Shown here: piece by piece, positions 16,327-28,722 of the stretch
How positions within the stretch are numbered: the first letter of the stretch is position 1
How the letters are laid out: each line of letters opens with the position of its first letter
DNA from: Lichenostomus cassidix
Lineage: Eukaryota > Chordata > Aves > Passeriformes > Meliphagidae
DNA length: 64,000 nt
Direction: 5' to 3'
Assembly (NCBI GenBank): GCA_008360975.2
Contig: CM039202.1
Span: forward strand, 1,117,345 to 1,181,344
Translations under genes and position numbers: made by a program
Notes under the pieces: model-generated
The model's input: the letters and a program-made list of their open reading frames with translations, nothing else
Told to the model about the DNA's origin: nothing
Databases searched by the model: none

Positions 16327-19135
16327 TCAGATCTCGGTGGCGATGATGTCCTCGTAGGGGACGTCGGCGCCGGGGATGTCCAGCTCGATGGGCTCCTTGC
16401 CGTCCTCTCCCGCCGCCAGCTGCTGCAGCATCTTCTCCAGGCTCTGGTTCCTCTTGTACATGTGCAGGTAGCTCTGCTGCAGCTGCTTCTGGTAGTGGAT
16501 CACCTTCTCCTTCTCCTCCTTCCACGTCTGCCGCTCGTGCTGGAAGCTGCAGCTCATCTGCTCGTTGTTGTCGCGCTCTGCCTTCAGCTCGGCGCGCAGC
16601 CTCTCCAGCTGCCCCTGCAGCGCCTGGGCATCGTCCCCTCCCGGCCGGGGAGCCTCCCGCGCCTGGCCGAGCTGCTCCCGCAGCACGGAGAGCTCGGAGC
16701 GCAGCTCCAGGATCTCCTGCTCCAGCAGGTTCACCTTCTCCCGCAGCAGCTCCGACTCGTTCTTCTTGCGCTGCAGCTCGTTCTCGCACACCTCCAGCTC
16801 CATGGCCTTGGTGCGCAGCGACACCTCCAGCTCCTGCGCCTTCATCTCCAGCCCCTCCATCTTCAGCCTCACCTCCTTCAGCTGCACCTTCAGGCTCAGG
16901 ATCTCCGTGGTCTTGCTGGTGAGCTCTGTCTGCGACTCCTTCAGCTGCTGCTTCAGCAGGGAGATCTCCCCCGATTTCTGGCACACCTTGGGGGGGAAGA
17001 GCACCTGAGTTAGGGCTGGACCTTGGACAAAGCCCAGGGCACCCTGGGACTCAGTGTGGAGACCCTGAATTTAATTTATTTTTATTATTAATTTAATTCT
17101 AATTGGTATTTATAATTAATATTAGGAATATTTATTATTAAGCATTGGAATTTCCCACACTTAAACCATCTCTTTGCTCAGCAGTACCAAGGAGTGAGTA
17201 AATTAAGCTTAAGCAGAGAGTGGAAGGTTTTACTGCTCCCTAACCAACGGCCATGGCAAGTCCAAGTAGTTCCTATTTCCTCGTGGAAAGGCAGCTTTAC
17301 TGCTCCTGTGGGGCAGGCAGCTGCAAAAGCCAGTGCTGGAGGCTGGGAAAGCCGAGTTATTTTAATGACTGAGGGGTTTTATGCAGTGGTTGTTTCCTCG
17401 GATGAGGGGAAGGGTTAAGAGGGGCAGTGAGAACCTCAATTAGAGTGCTTGTGGGACAGCCTGGGGCTCTCCTGGGACTTCAGATCCATTTCCTACAGCC
17501 TAGGACACTCCTGCTGGATGCAGGAATGGAGATGAGGAAGGCCTGTGGGGTTTGGAGCTCCCACCCTCCACAGTCCCTCTGCTCTGAGCCCCTTTTCCCC
17601 CTTACCTCCCACTGTGTTTCCTCCAGCGCCGGAGCAAAGCTGGTCTTCTCCTTCTCGTAGGACCTCAGCTTGGTCTCCAGCAGGTTCTGCTCCTTCATGA
17701 GTTTCTCCAGCTCCTCCCGGAGCTGCTGCTTCTCCTGCTGCAGCTGGAACACCTGCAGGTGCAGCACCTGCTGCGTCCGCTGCGTTTTCTGCGAGGTCTG
17801 CTTGAGTTTGCTGTTGCATTTCTGCTTCAGCCCCTCCAGCTCCTCCTTGCAGCGCCGCTGCTTCTCCTCGTAGGCCTGGCAGGAGCTGATCTCCTTCTCC
17901 TCGAAGCTCGACTGCAGCTCCTGCAGCTCCCCCTCCCTCTCCAGCAGCTTCTGCTCCAGCTCCTGGATGGTGGACTCGTCCGTGGCGATGGGCGAGCGCA
18001 CGCAGGCGGCTTTCTCGGCGGCGGGGCGGTGGTGGGGGGCTTTGCCGGGGTTCAGGATCTTGTTGCCCCCGTCGGAGAAGGACATGGCCTTGAGGCTCAT
18101 CATGTTGCTGTCCTGGATGATGGCACACTGCAGGATGTTGTGGGCAGAGCCCCCGAAGCGGCTGATGGGACCCATGGGCGTCACCAGGGGCTCCAGCTGG
18201 TAGCTGCTGCTGGTGCTGTGCGTGGGCAGGCTGGACATGGAGTTGCGGCCGGAGTCGGACAGACCCCCCGAGCAGGGCAGCGGCCGCAGCTCCTGCTCCT
18301 TGGCTTTCTCCGGGGGGTGCAGCGGCTGCGGCAGGGCTGCCCCGCTCTCGGGGGATGGGTGCAGGATGGCCCCGGAGCGCGGCAGCACCGGCTTGAAGGC
18401 CGTGGGACGAGGGAGAGGCTTCTCCCCGCCCTGGAGGGAAGAGCACAGCAATCAGCGGCGACCCAAAGTCCTCGTGTGTCCTCCCAGCCCCGGGGTGGGA
18501 CAGCTGGGGTGTGCCCCGAGGGCTCGGGAGGATGCTGCTGGGCTAAACTGCCTCCGCTGGATTCGGAAATCGAAGGATCCAAATCCTTCGGGTCATGTTG
18601 CTGACCCGAATTCCCAAAAGCAGAGGCTGGCCCAGAGCTGCCCCTGTTCTCCCCTCCCCAGCACAAACTGCATTCCCTGCTCTTCCCCGTGACCACGACC
18701 AGGACAGCCCCGTGGTGAGACCTGCAGACCCTTTGAGGACAGCAGGGACATCCCCCCACGCCCGGGGCCACTTCTCCTACTCACCACTTCCAGCTGGCTG
18801 GGGAAAGGCATCAACTTCTGCGGCGTGGGGGTCCCGAAATCCAGCGAGCTGCTCCCGGCCGGCACGGCCAGCTCCCCGCCGGCCAGCGCGGTGTAGTCCG
18901 GCCGGTGAGAGCCGTGCGCCTTCTGGCTGACCTTGATGTAAAAGAAGTCCTCATTCTTGCTGCTCTTGGAGCCGGACTTGTGGCCGGAGTCCTGCGAGAA
19001 GCCGAAGCGGAGCAGCCCGTCCGAGTAGCGGTTGAGCTTCTTGAGGTGCGAGGATTTGCGCAGCTTGTACTGGGAGGCGCGGCAGTGCTTGCTGTGGAAG
19101 CTGTGGCCGGAGATGAGGCTGCTGACGCTGCCCAT
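16327..19135 (-). CDS. LZTS1: LZTS1, leucine zipper putative tumour suppressor 1
   Basis: Cytoskeleton- and postsynaptic-density-associated coiled-coil protein (FEZ1, PSD-Zip70), linked in other vertebrates to mitosis control, dendritic maturation and delamination of neural progenitors. Coding exons on the minus strand: 19135-18785, 18430-17606 and 16986-16327. Introns are GT-AG, all phase 0. Total 1836 bases, 611 residues (human 596). Residues 1-6 MGSVSS keep the glycine used for N-myristoylation in the family. About 7-110 is the conserved FEZ1 N-terminus with the DFFYIKVSQKA block. About 118-265 is a Ser/Pro-rich region with the SDSGRNSMSSLPTHS block. About 270-590 is a long Leu/Glu/Gln/Lys coiled coil with leucine zippers, and the protein ends PYEDIIATEI, a possible PDZ ligand. 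The start is fixed by identity with the vertebrate N-terminus. Confidence 0.97.
16987..17605 (-). other. LZTS1 intron 2
   Basis: Lies between a GTAAGG donor and a CCCCCCCAAG acceptor on the minus strand. It has an AT-rich patch at 17070-17165; nothing else is recognised. Confidence 0.8.
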
Positions 19136-19215
19136 GCTGCCCCCGGCGCCGACTCGGGGCTGGACGGCGGGGCCAGGTCATAGCAGAGCCCTGGGCGCGG
19201 CCGGGAGCGGCGAGC
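19136..19215 (-). other. LZTS1 5' UTR portion of the first coding exon
   Basis: On the minus strand, GTGTCCCCAG ends at 19216 and would serve as a 3' splice site, leaving an 80-base CpG-rich leader before the ATG. This fits the known presence of non-coding upstream LZTS1 exons. A transcription start inside this CpG-rich block is the alternative. Confidence 0.45.
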
Positions 19216-19374
19216 CTGGGGACACGGGGACACGGCGTGAGGACAGGCGGGGTTGGGGGTGTGAGGGTGGCATTGAGAAGAGACATTGAGGGGGACCTTA
19301 CTGGGGGCTGCAGCTCCTCCCGAGGGACAGCTCTGGTCTGTGACAGGGAGAGGAGCCCGGGAACGGCTGGAGGG

Positions 19375-19560
19375 ATGGATGTGGGTTGGATATCAGGTTG
19401 GATATCAGGTTGGATTAGGTTGGATGTCAGGTTGGATATAAAGGTTGGATTAGGTTGGATATCAAGGAAAGGTTTTTCCCTCCGAGGGTGGTCGGGCACT
19501 GAACACTCAGGTCTGGAGCCAATGGCTGGGAACATCCTGGATAAAGCCAGGAAGGTTCTC
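19375..19560 (+). mobile_element. CR1 LINE internal fragment with expanded TTGGATATCA motif
   Basis: GGTTGGATATCA words repeat at 19380-19465, followed by AAGGAAAGGTTTTTCCCTCC and GGGTGGTCGGGCACTG, which resemble the CR1 block preceding the tail. The orientation is sense. The repetition looks like a local tandem expansion. Confidence 0.5.
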
Positions 19561-20236
19561 TACAGAAACCTCTGAAAATGCCGAGAGGAGGAAAAGGGAT
19601 TTGTAGCAATTTTTAGTGTCTAACAGGTGTGATCTCAAGGAGCCCCCGCTCCCGGATGGATCCCTGCTCCTCACCACTGGGAGCCGCAGCCACAACCTCT
19701 CCCGCATCCCTTTTCCTCTCCAATTCCCATCGCTCCTCTCGAGCTGCCTGGAAAGGGACGCGGCGAGGTTTAATTACCGCTAATGGCTGTGCAGCACTCG
19801 AGAGGACAAGAGGCCCCGTGTGCCTGAGTGCTGTGATTAGCGATCAGAGGCATGTGGGGCTCGGGGCTCCTTCGCTTTGTTGTGGGGGAAAAAATATAAA
19901 TAAAATAAAACCCCAGCTCCTGGTGGCCTCTGTGACACTCGGCTCTAATGGAAAAGCACATCCATCTCGGTAATTAGCGGCGAGGTGGGAGAAGGGGGAA
20001 GGCTCGTCATCGAAATGAGCTGAATGCTGTTTGCCCGGAATGAGGAGAGAGGGAACGGAACAGCTCGGAGCTCCCAGCGGCAGCGCTGGATGATCCAGCT
20101 CCTCTCCAGAGCTACCCCAGGCCGAGTTCCATGGTCCAAGCTGGAATTTGGGGTTAAAAGTGGGGATGGGAGAGGGTTGGGTGGAGGAGAGAGTGTGGGA
20201 ACGCCGTGCCAGAGCATCCTCGCTGCCCCATCCTCA

Positions 20237-20450
20237 ACCCCAGAGTCACTCCTCTCTTTTCCCTTTCTTCTTTTCCCACTCCTCTCTTTCCCTACTCCTC
20301 TTTTTTCCCATTCATCCCTTTTCCCATCCCTCTCTTTTCCCATTCTTCTTTTCCCATTCCATTTTTCCCATTCCTCCCTTTTCCCATTCCTCTCATTTCC
20401 CACTCCTCTCTTTTCCCACTCCTCTTTTCCCGTTCCTGCCTCCCTCTCTC
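20237..20450. repeat. Pyrimidine-rich simple repeat
   Basis: TTTTCCCATTCCTCTC-like words run for about 210 bases with almost no purines except single A or G interruptions. Confidence 0.8.
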
Positions 20451-20976
20451 TGCTCCCACCCAGGGCAGCACCACCCGCGCTCATCCCTCTGCTTTATTCG
20501 TTTCCCTTTCCGTGCCCCGAGGACCAGGATTGATTGAGTGTCAAAGGAAACTCCTGGCACGGCAGGCGATCCGCGTTAATCCCCAAATCCATTTTTGGGA
20601 GATTAGGAGGAGGAAGAAAGAGCGGCGGCCGGGATGCTGCTGATATGGCACCGCTGATGAACGGCTTTGGTTTTGTCACCCTCGCTGTCCCCTCGGCTGG
20701 ATGTGCCCTGGGATTTTGGGGTGCCTGGAGGAGATGGGGGAATGTGGGGAGGCAGAGCTGGGACTTTCCAGCCTCTTGGCAGGAGGCGTTTCCACCAACC
20801 CCAGCCCTCCCACGCACCCCGAGAGGGTTGGGCGCGTTTTTATTCTCCTTCCCTCTTAGAAATCAACACTTGGAAAGAGGTGGAGGCATTTTGTGAAGTG
20901 TAAAAGGGGCAAAAAATAAATGTAAGTGATACTGGGAGTGCAGGGAGTGAAAACGGGGGTGTCCCATGGGCAGCTG

Positions 20977-21126
20977 GGGGGAGCACAGCTGGAGAGGGGG
21001 AGCACAGCTGGAGAGGGGGAGCACAGCTGGAGAGGGGGAGCACAGCTGGAGAGGGGGAGCAGAGCTGGAGAGGGGGAGCAGAGCTGGAGAGGGGGAGCAG
21101 AGCTGGAGAGGGGGAGCACAGCTGGA
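20977..21126. repeat. 19-bp minisatellite
   Basis: About eight copies of AGCTGGAGAGGGGGAGCAC (or AGAGCAG variants) in strict tandem. Confidence 0.95.
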
Positions 21127-21132
21127 GGCACA

Positions 21133-21235
21133 AACGGGGTCACAGAATCCCAGAAATGAAAATAAAGATCCTTTGGGATCATCGAGTCCAACCTACGACC
21201 TAAAAGTCGCCCCGCAGTGAGGGGTTCTGGCAGCC
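21133..21235 (-). mobile_element. CR1 LINE 3' tail
   Basis: TCACAGAATCCCAGAAATGA, AAGATCC-TTGGGATCATCG and AGTCCAACCTACGACC match the reverse-complemented avian CR1 tail. Confidence 0.65.
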
Positions 21236-22567
21236 TGGATCTGCATTTGGGCTGTGGGGTTTGACCCGTGCCGGGCTGTGGGCTGCACGGTGCCCTCGGT
21301 GGGTCCCGCGATGTCACCCGGCTGTCCCCAGAGCCACACGCTGAGCCCGCTCTCTGCCCGCCCGGCTCCGGGCGCTCAGTGTGATCACCCCGAGCGGCGG
21401 TTTGCGCTGTCACTCAGCAATTAGCGAGGACAGAGAGCCAGAAAGGACACGAGCCTTTCCCTCCCGCCCGGCGCCTGCAGCAAATGAGCCTTTCAAGGGT
21501 CTTTTGTCGGCGCCGCGGTGGGGAGGGGACAGGGGGGCAGCAGCACGAGCCCCGTGTCCCCTCCCCGAGCGACGGCTGTGCTCTGCGACACTTCCAGGGT
21601 CTGTGAGCGACACTGTCTGGATCAGGGAATCAGAACGGGCACTGGGAGGCACCTGTGGATTTCCCCCAGTGTGACCCCACAGCTGCAGCGTGGCGGTCCT
21701 GCGGGACAAACCCCGATAAACAGCGTGGGCTGAACCCGCGGGATAGGGGAAAACACGTGGATTCACCCACTCGGGCTTGTGCGGAAAAACGGGGAAAAAA
21801 ATGAATGGCATCTCGTCATCCCAGTCATGCCTACCCTGCACGTGGGAGAGCTGCTCTCCCATCGCCTCCTTCCCCAGCGGGCTGCAGGAATTTCATCTTA
21901 TCTCCTGGAAGCTTTTCCCTCTTCCCCGCCGAGCTCTCCTAGGCACAGCTTTCCCTGCACCTTCCCAGGCAGGTCACCCTCGCAGCAGCCCTCGTTTCCT
22001 CCCAGGCCTGGCGGTGCTGCTCTGCTCCCTGCTGATCCTGTTCTTCCCCCCTTCGGAACGCCAGAGCTTCCTTCTTCCCCGCGAGCTCTCGCCCACTCCT
22101 TTTCCCTCCTGGATTATTCATCATCCTCTCCGTGCAGATGCTCCCACACATTTGGGTGTTTGTTGGGAGATGCACAGATAACACAGAGCAGCTGCCAAGA
22201 GCTCGGCTCCCGGCTCAGCCTCCTTCCTCTTTCCCTCGAGCGCCGTGCCCCTGTGCCAGTCGGTGATGTGGGGCTTGGGGACACCAGGAATGTGGCCCTG
22301 GAGGGGACAGCTGGGCACTTCCATGGTGAAAACCACGCAGGTGCCACCTGGAGCATCTGAGTTGTGCTCTAAGGAAGGGAATGGCTCAATCCAGAGCCTG
22401 GAGCGCAGCAATTCCACCGAGTTGGGTTTGGGGACAGAACCCAAACCGGGCTGAGCCTCCAGGACCCCCAGAGGCTGATGGACACAGGCTGAGGAGATGG
22501 AGCTGCCCTGGGCTGTGTGAGCATCGGCCCTGCTCTGCTGCTCTCCCTGCGCCCGGCTGGGGCCGGG

Positions 22568-22802
22568 ATCTCCAAACCCTGCTCCTTTTGTCTCCAAACC
22601 CTGCTCCTTTTCCTCTCTAAACCCTACTCTTTTCCCTCTCCAAACCCTGCTGTTTTCCCTCTCCAAACCCTGCTCTTTTTCCTCTCCAAACCCTGCTCTT
22701 TTTCCTCTCCAAACCCTGCTCCTTTTTTCTCCAAACCCTGCCCTTTTTGCTCTCCAAACCCTGCCCCTTTTGCTCTCCAAGCCCTGCTCTTTTCGCTCTC
22801 CA
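22568..22802. repeat. 22-24-bp minisatellite
   Basis: About ten copies of TCTCCAAACCCTGCTCTTTT with 1-3 base length variation. Confidence 0.95.
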
Positions 22803-24569
22803 CAGCAGCGGCAGCAGTCACTGCTCGCAGAGCCCCAGCAGCACAGCGACCTTGTTCCCCCCGGTGGGTTGTTCAGGTCCCCTCCAGGTCCCCTCGCCTC
22901 TCGCGGCGCTAATGGGACTCAATTCATCCCTGCCCGGCCAGGCGCCTGCCTCGCGGTGCTCAATTGCGGCTCGGGGCCCCACAACAAGGCTTTCATTCAC
23001 TGCCACCCATTGTCCCCGCGCATTCAGGGACATTCATCGGGGTGGTTTTGATGGCAGGCCGGCAGTGAGTCGAGCACAAAGCGCTCACCATGTGTTCCGC
23101 CCCGATTTGCCATTAGCCGGGGGGGGACACTCCTCGAGAAGAATGAACCTCCTCAATTACACGTTCCAGCCACTCGAATGGCCCGGGAGTCCATCACACT
23201 TCATGTTCTGTCAATGAACACTGAGAGAATTCACACCCTCCGCCCGCTGCTCGTTAGAGGAGCCTCTGCCAGGGGCTGGCTGGGCTCGGTGCCAGCGCGG
23301 CGGTGACAGCCCGTGGCTCTGCCGCTGTCCCCGGACAGCTGGCACCCCGCTGCAGGCCTGGAGGTGAAGGTGCGGTTGCTCAATGGGGTAAAAAGGCCAA
23401 AAAACGTCAATTCGCACCGCACGGGCAGCGCTGGTTCCCGCGGGAGGGTGGCTCGGGTCATTTGTGTCACCCCTCGTCCTGCTGGAAAAGCCAAAAATCA
23501 GGGCTGAATTCAGCCTCAGCTTCGGGAGGGGATTTGGAGCGGCTGCGGCCAGCCGAGGAGCGATCGAGGCGCGGGATGTGGCAACAAGTGGCCGCGCTGG
23601 GAGCGCAGGGTGAAGTCACCGCCGGCAGGACGTGGGCGGCAGCGAGGCGACAGCTCCGAGCTGCGCTCGGGGAAACCAGCGCCGGAACGAGAGGGATTTC
23701 TGCAGCCAGCAGTGAATCACATCGGCAGGACAGGCTCTGGGGTATCGCTCCAGCCCACCCCGCTCCCTCCCGGGGAGAGGCTGCTGGCCCTGCCCGGAGC
23801 GATTGCTCAACCCGCAGAAAATCGGTGTCAGCAGCGCCCCGTGACTTCCCGCAGCTGCACAACTTGCTGTTTGCTCTCCTGCCAGCGCTGCCAGGCCCAG
23901 CAGCAGGGCTAGGGCAGCGAGCTGTCATTATCCCCTGTGTCACACCCCAGAGGACGTGGCAGTGACACAAACCCTGCTGCTGCTGGCTGGAAGGTCACAG
24001 CTGTTTGTCCCGCGGGGAGCCTGCAGGGTCACAGCCCTGGGGAAAGGCTGGGGATGAGGAGAGGGCTGGGATGGGAATGGGACCGGGAAAGGCTCTGTCC
24101 CCAGAGGGTGGTGGCACCGGACAGGGAACGACACAGCCCCGAGGCTGCCAGAGCTCCAGGAGTGTTTGGACATTTGGGGCGCACAGGGTGGGATTTTGGG
24201 GTGTCTGTGCAGGGCCAGGGCTCGGGCTGGATGATCCTGTGTCCCTGCCTGACCCCGCAGGGCTGTCCCCAGCAGAGCTGCCTCCTCACCACGGATGCTC
24301 CTCCTGGATGCAGCAGCGTGGGAAAATCCCCAGAGCCTGATCGATCCTCCCTGCTCTACCACCTCAGCTTGCTCTCCAGCTCTTTCCCCTTCTCCCGACA
24401 CCCAAATTCCTGTCGATAACCCTCAGCCCTGCCCGTGCCATGCCCAGACCCCAAAACCTGAACACTTTCCCCTCCATTTTAGGTTAAACCCTAAAATTTT
24501 TCTGCACTCCACCGCACTCCCCCAGCTCCCAGCCCCACGTGGCAGAGCCACCCAGAGCTCCCCAGTGCC

Positions 24570-24800
24570 ATTCCCCCCGCTGTCACAGGCATTCGGGAGC
24601 TCATCAGTGATTCACGCAGCACCCACACGAGTCACATCAGTCATGCTCCCGCTACAAAGGAACGCGTGTGAGACGCCGTTAAATATTCCTGGGGCGGAGA
24701 GAAAGATCCTTTCAGCTCCTGTAATTCCTCCCAGCATCTGGCTTTTCGCACTAATGAGCGACTGAGACGGCAATTAAAGCCCTGCTAATTGGGAGCGCTG
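24570..24800. promoter_or_regulatory. Candidate conserved non-coding block
   Basis: Non-repetitive, AT-richer than its flanks, with GTTAAATATTCC, GCACTAATGAGCG and CAATTAAAGCCCTGCTAATTGG at 24771-24792. These TAAT-core homeodomain words are typical of developmental enhancers. Conservation is inferred, not measured. Confidence 0.3.
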
Positions 24801-26659
24801 AAATGCTGGTCCCTGCTTTGGTCTTTTTGCAGGTTTGGGGACACCGGAAGGGTGGCAGCGGCAAAACCTCCACCCTGGGGAATTTCCACCCTCGATCCCC
24901 GGGGAGCAGCCACAGCCTCTCACCACCAACACCATCCCTACTAAAGCGACACTTTTGGGGACAGTTTTGGCCTCCCAGGGATGCTGTGGGAACAAAGGGA
25001 ACACCTTGCAGGAGGTGCCATTCCCGCAGGTGTGGAAGGAAGGTCCCTCCTGCCCTCCCCCCCGGCGGGCTGGGATATTTTGGGAGCCGTCTGGGGCTGG
25101 CAGGTGGTGCCGGGGTGGTGACAGCTGAGCGCGGCTTTCACTCGGGAGCCGCCAGGCCCCTTGTCACACTTCTATTCCCGACCCTGCTCCGCACAATCTG
25201 CCGGGCTGGGAGCTGAAAATCCTGGATCCGAGGGGCTGCTTTGCCTCGGGCAGCTCCGGGATGCTGTGCCTGAATTCCTGCCCGTGCAGCACCAACCCCG
25301 CCGGGGCTGGCTGTCCCACCCGTGTCCTCCGTGCTGTCCCCTGGATGTCCCACCCGTGTCCCCCGCGCTGTCCCCTGGGTGTCCCGCACATGTCCCACGC
25401 GCTGTCCCCCGGGTCTGCTTGATGGAAAGGCTTTGTCTGTCCAGCTAAAAATAGCAGGAACTTGGTGTAACTTGAGATGAGCCCTAAATACTTCTCCTCC
25501 CAGCTCTCCGCTGCGCACGTGTCTCCATCCCCTTAATTACGGATCAAACCGCAACGAGGGACAGCAAACCCGTTCCCCGCAGGGTGGGAGCAGGTGGCAG
25601 CGCCAAGGGCTCCTTCCACAAGCCACCGACCTCCCCAGCTCACCAGGAAATGCTGGGCCGAGGCTCTTTGTGCTGCACAACTCCCCCAGGAGCGCGGAGG
25701 GGAGCAGCATCCTCTCCTTGTACAGGCAAAATTTAGAAGCGGCGCTGAGGCTGCCATGGAGACAGAGCTGTGTTTGCAATCTCCGTGCCTTTTATTGTCT
25801 CTCCCCCTCTCCTGAGAGGCTGAAAAGCAGCCAGGAGCAGCAGGGCTGGCATTGCCCCCCTGGCATTGTCACCCTGCTGGTGGTGGCCACAGCGCCCAGC
25901 CCACCTCCCCTGGGTGCCCAGCAGGGTCCCCTCTCTGCGCCTTCAGCCCCTCTCAGTGCCATTTTTGTCACCTCCTGGCTGTGTCTGGGGGTCAGGAAGC
26001 AGATTTGGGCTGCTCTGGCTCAGCCTGGTTGGGTTCAGAGTGGCACAGAGGGGCACAGAGGGGCACAGAGCCACCCTCTGCTGTCCCCTGCTCTGCTCCC
26101 TGGGTGGGGAATGGGGGGACAAGGGCTGAAATGGGGCTGGTTTGGGGCTTTTTCCTAAAGCTGGAGGCTGCCTAGGAAATGGGAGAGGGAATAACAGGCC
26201 GTGGCAGCAGCTGAAACCCCAAAATTGTGTCCCCAGCCCGAGGAAAGCTGTGACTGTCAGAGGGAGAACCTCTCAGGTAGAGCCTGAAGATCTTCCTCAA
26301 GCTAAACCCCATGTCAGATCCAGGCTTGGCTCCACAGAGCTGTGCTCACTCCTGTGCTGCCCCTCCCTCTCCGTGACACCAGTCAGTCCCTGCTTTGTCT
26401 GAATTTGGGGATTTTTGTCCCCTGCCTGCTGCTCAGAGCCGAGAAAAGACAACTTGTGCACAGCCATGAGGAGCCAAGCTCAGTCCTCACTGTGAGCAGC
26501 ATCTGCTGCTGCTGTCGCCTCACCCCAGCTCCCTCCTGCTTCCCAGAGTGTCACATCCCAGCCTGTCTCCCTCAGTGCTCCAAACCAGCAGCAGAAGGGG
26601 AGGAAAAAAAGGCAAATTCAGTTCTCACTTCCTATTTTCCTCTTCCTCTCTTTCCCAGA

Positions 26660-26830
26660 CTTGGCCTGTGGTGAAATCCACCCCTTTCATGCCTGGCTGC
26701 CAAATAGAGCGATTCTCCCGACAGAGAAATGTACGTCAAAGTTGCAGGGAATATTCAATTAACCTTTAAAGGAGCTCTTCCCTAAGTGGCTCATGGAGAT
26801 GTCACTTAATTGTTCCACAAACTAAAGCGC
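26660..26830. promoter_or_regulatory. Candidate conserved non-coding block
   Basis: Unique sequence with AATATTCAATTAACC at about 26749-26763, ACTTAATTG near 26804 and CCAAATAGAG near 26699, standing out from GC-rich flanks. Function unknown. Confidence 0.3.
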
Positions 26831-28693
26831 TGGGATTTCGGAGGAGCAGGGCTGTGCAGACAGCTCTGGCTGCTGGAAAAAGGGGAAGGTAAAGATCCAA
26901 AGGTTCCTCCCAGCCTGGATCCTGAGCTGGAATCTCTGCCAGGGTGATCCTGGCCTGGGCAAGGGGCCAAACCCACAGCTCTGCATCCAGGAAAGCTGGG
27001 ATAACTCCAGGGGAACATCGTGGATGGCAACATGGATGCTTGGGAGGATTTTCCTTTCCAGGGGGAGGGAATGAAGCTTCTAGCTGCATCCTCTCCATCT
27101 CCCAGGCCTGGGGAAGGATTCTCCCTTCTCCCAAAGTCAGAGGGTTTCCTGTAAATGATTTAAAATGCACTTTCAGAGGGAGCTGCCTTCCACTGAGGCC
27201 TGGTGCTGCCACGAGTGGATAAATGGGAATATTTTGGCCCAGCAGGAAAAGTTCTGGCTGTGAGGAAGAGGAAAGGCTGGCTGGGAAGGAGAGGAGCTGC
27301 AGGCTGAGCCATGCCTTTGCTCCTGAAGACATCCCAGCACTGCTCGTGCTGCTCCTTCCCCCAAATCCAGGGAATTTGGCTCCCCAAATCCAGGGAATGG
27401 CCACACTCAGGGCTTCCCACGGACAATCTGGGAATTGCTGGTGCCTCCCTGCTCTCGGGGAGCTTCTCCCAGGGAAGGCAGCGAGCACAGAACCGCAGCA
27501 GCAGCAGAGGAGCAGCGCAGGGAAAGCCTTTGTGACCCACGTGCCGAATCTGTGTGCATTCCCTGCTATTTTTAACTAATCCCGAATGGAAACGCTGCAC
27601 GGAGCTCTGCCCATTCCCAGCCTCGCTCCTTCCCTGCTGCTCCCTGTCCCTCTGCAGCCTCCCCAGCTCCTCGAGGGCAGCTGGCAAACGAGGAGCACCA
27701 AATCAGTCAGGCAGGGGGTGGGTTTGCAGACCTCCCAAGAGACAGAAATGTTTATAAACACGTAAATCGGTGGTCAGGGGGACAGGGAGAAAAACCCTCC
27801 GAGTTTCCTGTCAGGGCTGAGGTCCCACAGCTCTGTCACGGAGCCCTGTGGGGCTGCAGCGCTGTCTCTGCAGGCTGGGCTGCTCCAGGAGCAGCTCTAG
27901 CAGCAGCTCCCGGAATAGCTCGGTGCTACTATGGTTTCACACTTGGCCACGCAGCTCCGCAAGCTCTCAGCTCTGCCGGTGCCCGCGGGTGACTCGGTGT
28001 CCCGGGGAGGGTCCCTGTAGCTCGGCTGTGCCTGTCAGCGGTTTTTGGGAGGGTGACAAGGATCAGATCCCTGCCCTGCTGCCTGTTGCTGCTGTGTGGC
28101 TGCTCTGCGGCTGCCCTGCTCTGCGTGCCGCGGATGCCTCACCTGAGCATGACTGGACCTGCCCGCTGCAGACAGAGCCTTTCCAGGAGGGGAGAAAGAG
28201 GGATTTGGGGCTGAGGAGACAGCAAGGGGTGCGGGAGGAGCGGCAGATCCCTGGACAGGTCCTGCTCGCCTCTGCAGCAGAGCATCTCCCACTGCCACCG
28301 TGGGTTCCCTTCTGCCCTGCACGCCCTGGGCACGGCAATCCTGCCCTGGAACTCCCCACGCCTGCTCCGGTGGCTTTGCAGGGCCGCTGGGCTTTTCTGG
28401 AGCTCTCATTTTGCTGCCTGAGCCTCGCATCCCTCGGCCTCCCCCCGCCCGGCAGCGCTGCCTGCCAGGGAGCTCTGACTAACGGGTGGGTGGGAGAGAA
28501 CGGCTCCGGCCCCATTCAGCAGCCCTGCCTGCCACGCGAGGGGTCACGGGCACAGCTGGGGGCTCCGAGGGCCAGCCACGAGCGTCCCCCGAGCCGCGAT
28601 TGTGTCCCCGAGTGCGCTTTTGCAGCTGCCATTAATTGCCCCCGACGCTGATTGCGGGGTTGGGGATTTTGCACTTCCAACCCTTTGTCCCGC

Positions 28694-28722
28694 TGATTAA
28701 TGGCCCTGGTGATTAATGGCCC
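28694..28722. repeat. Direct repeat of TGATTAATGGCCC
   Basis: Two identical 13-mers at 28694-28706 and 28710-28722, separated by three bases, each with an ATTAAT homeodomain-type core. Confidence 0.7.

Noticed and set aside
17493..18604. Long frames opposite or out of phase with LZTS1 exon 2
   Set aside because: They are shadows of the GC-rich LZTS1 coding exon, whose own frame matches the family throughout.
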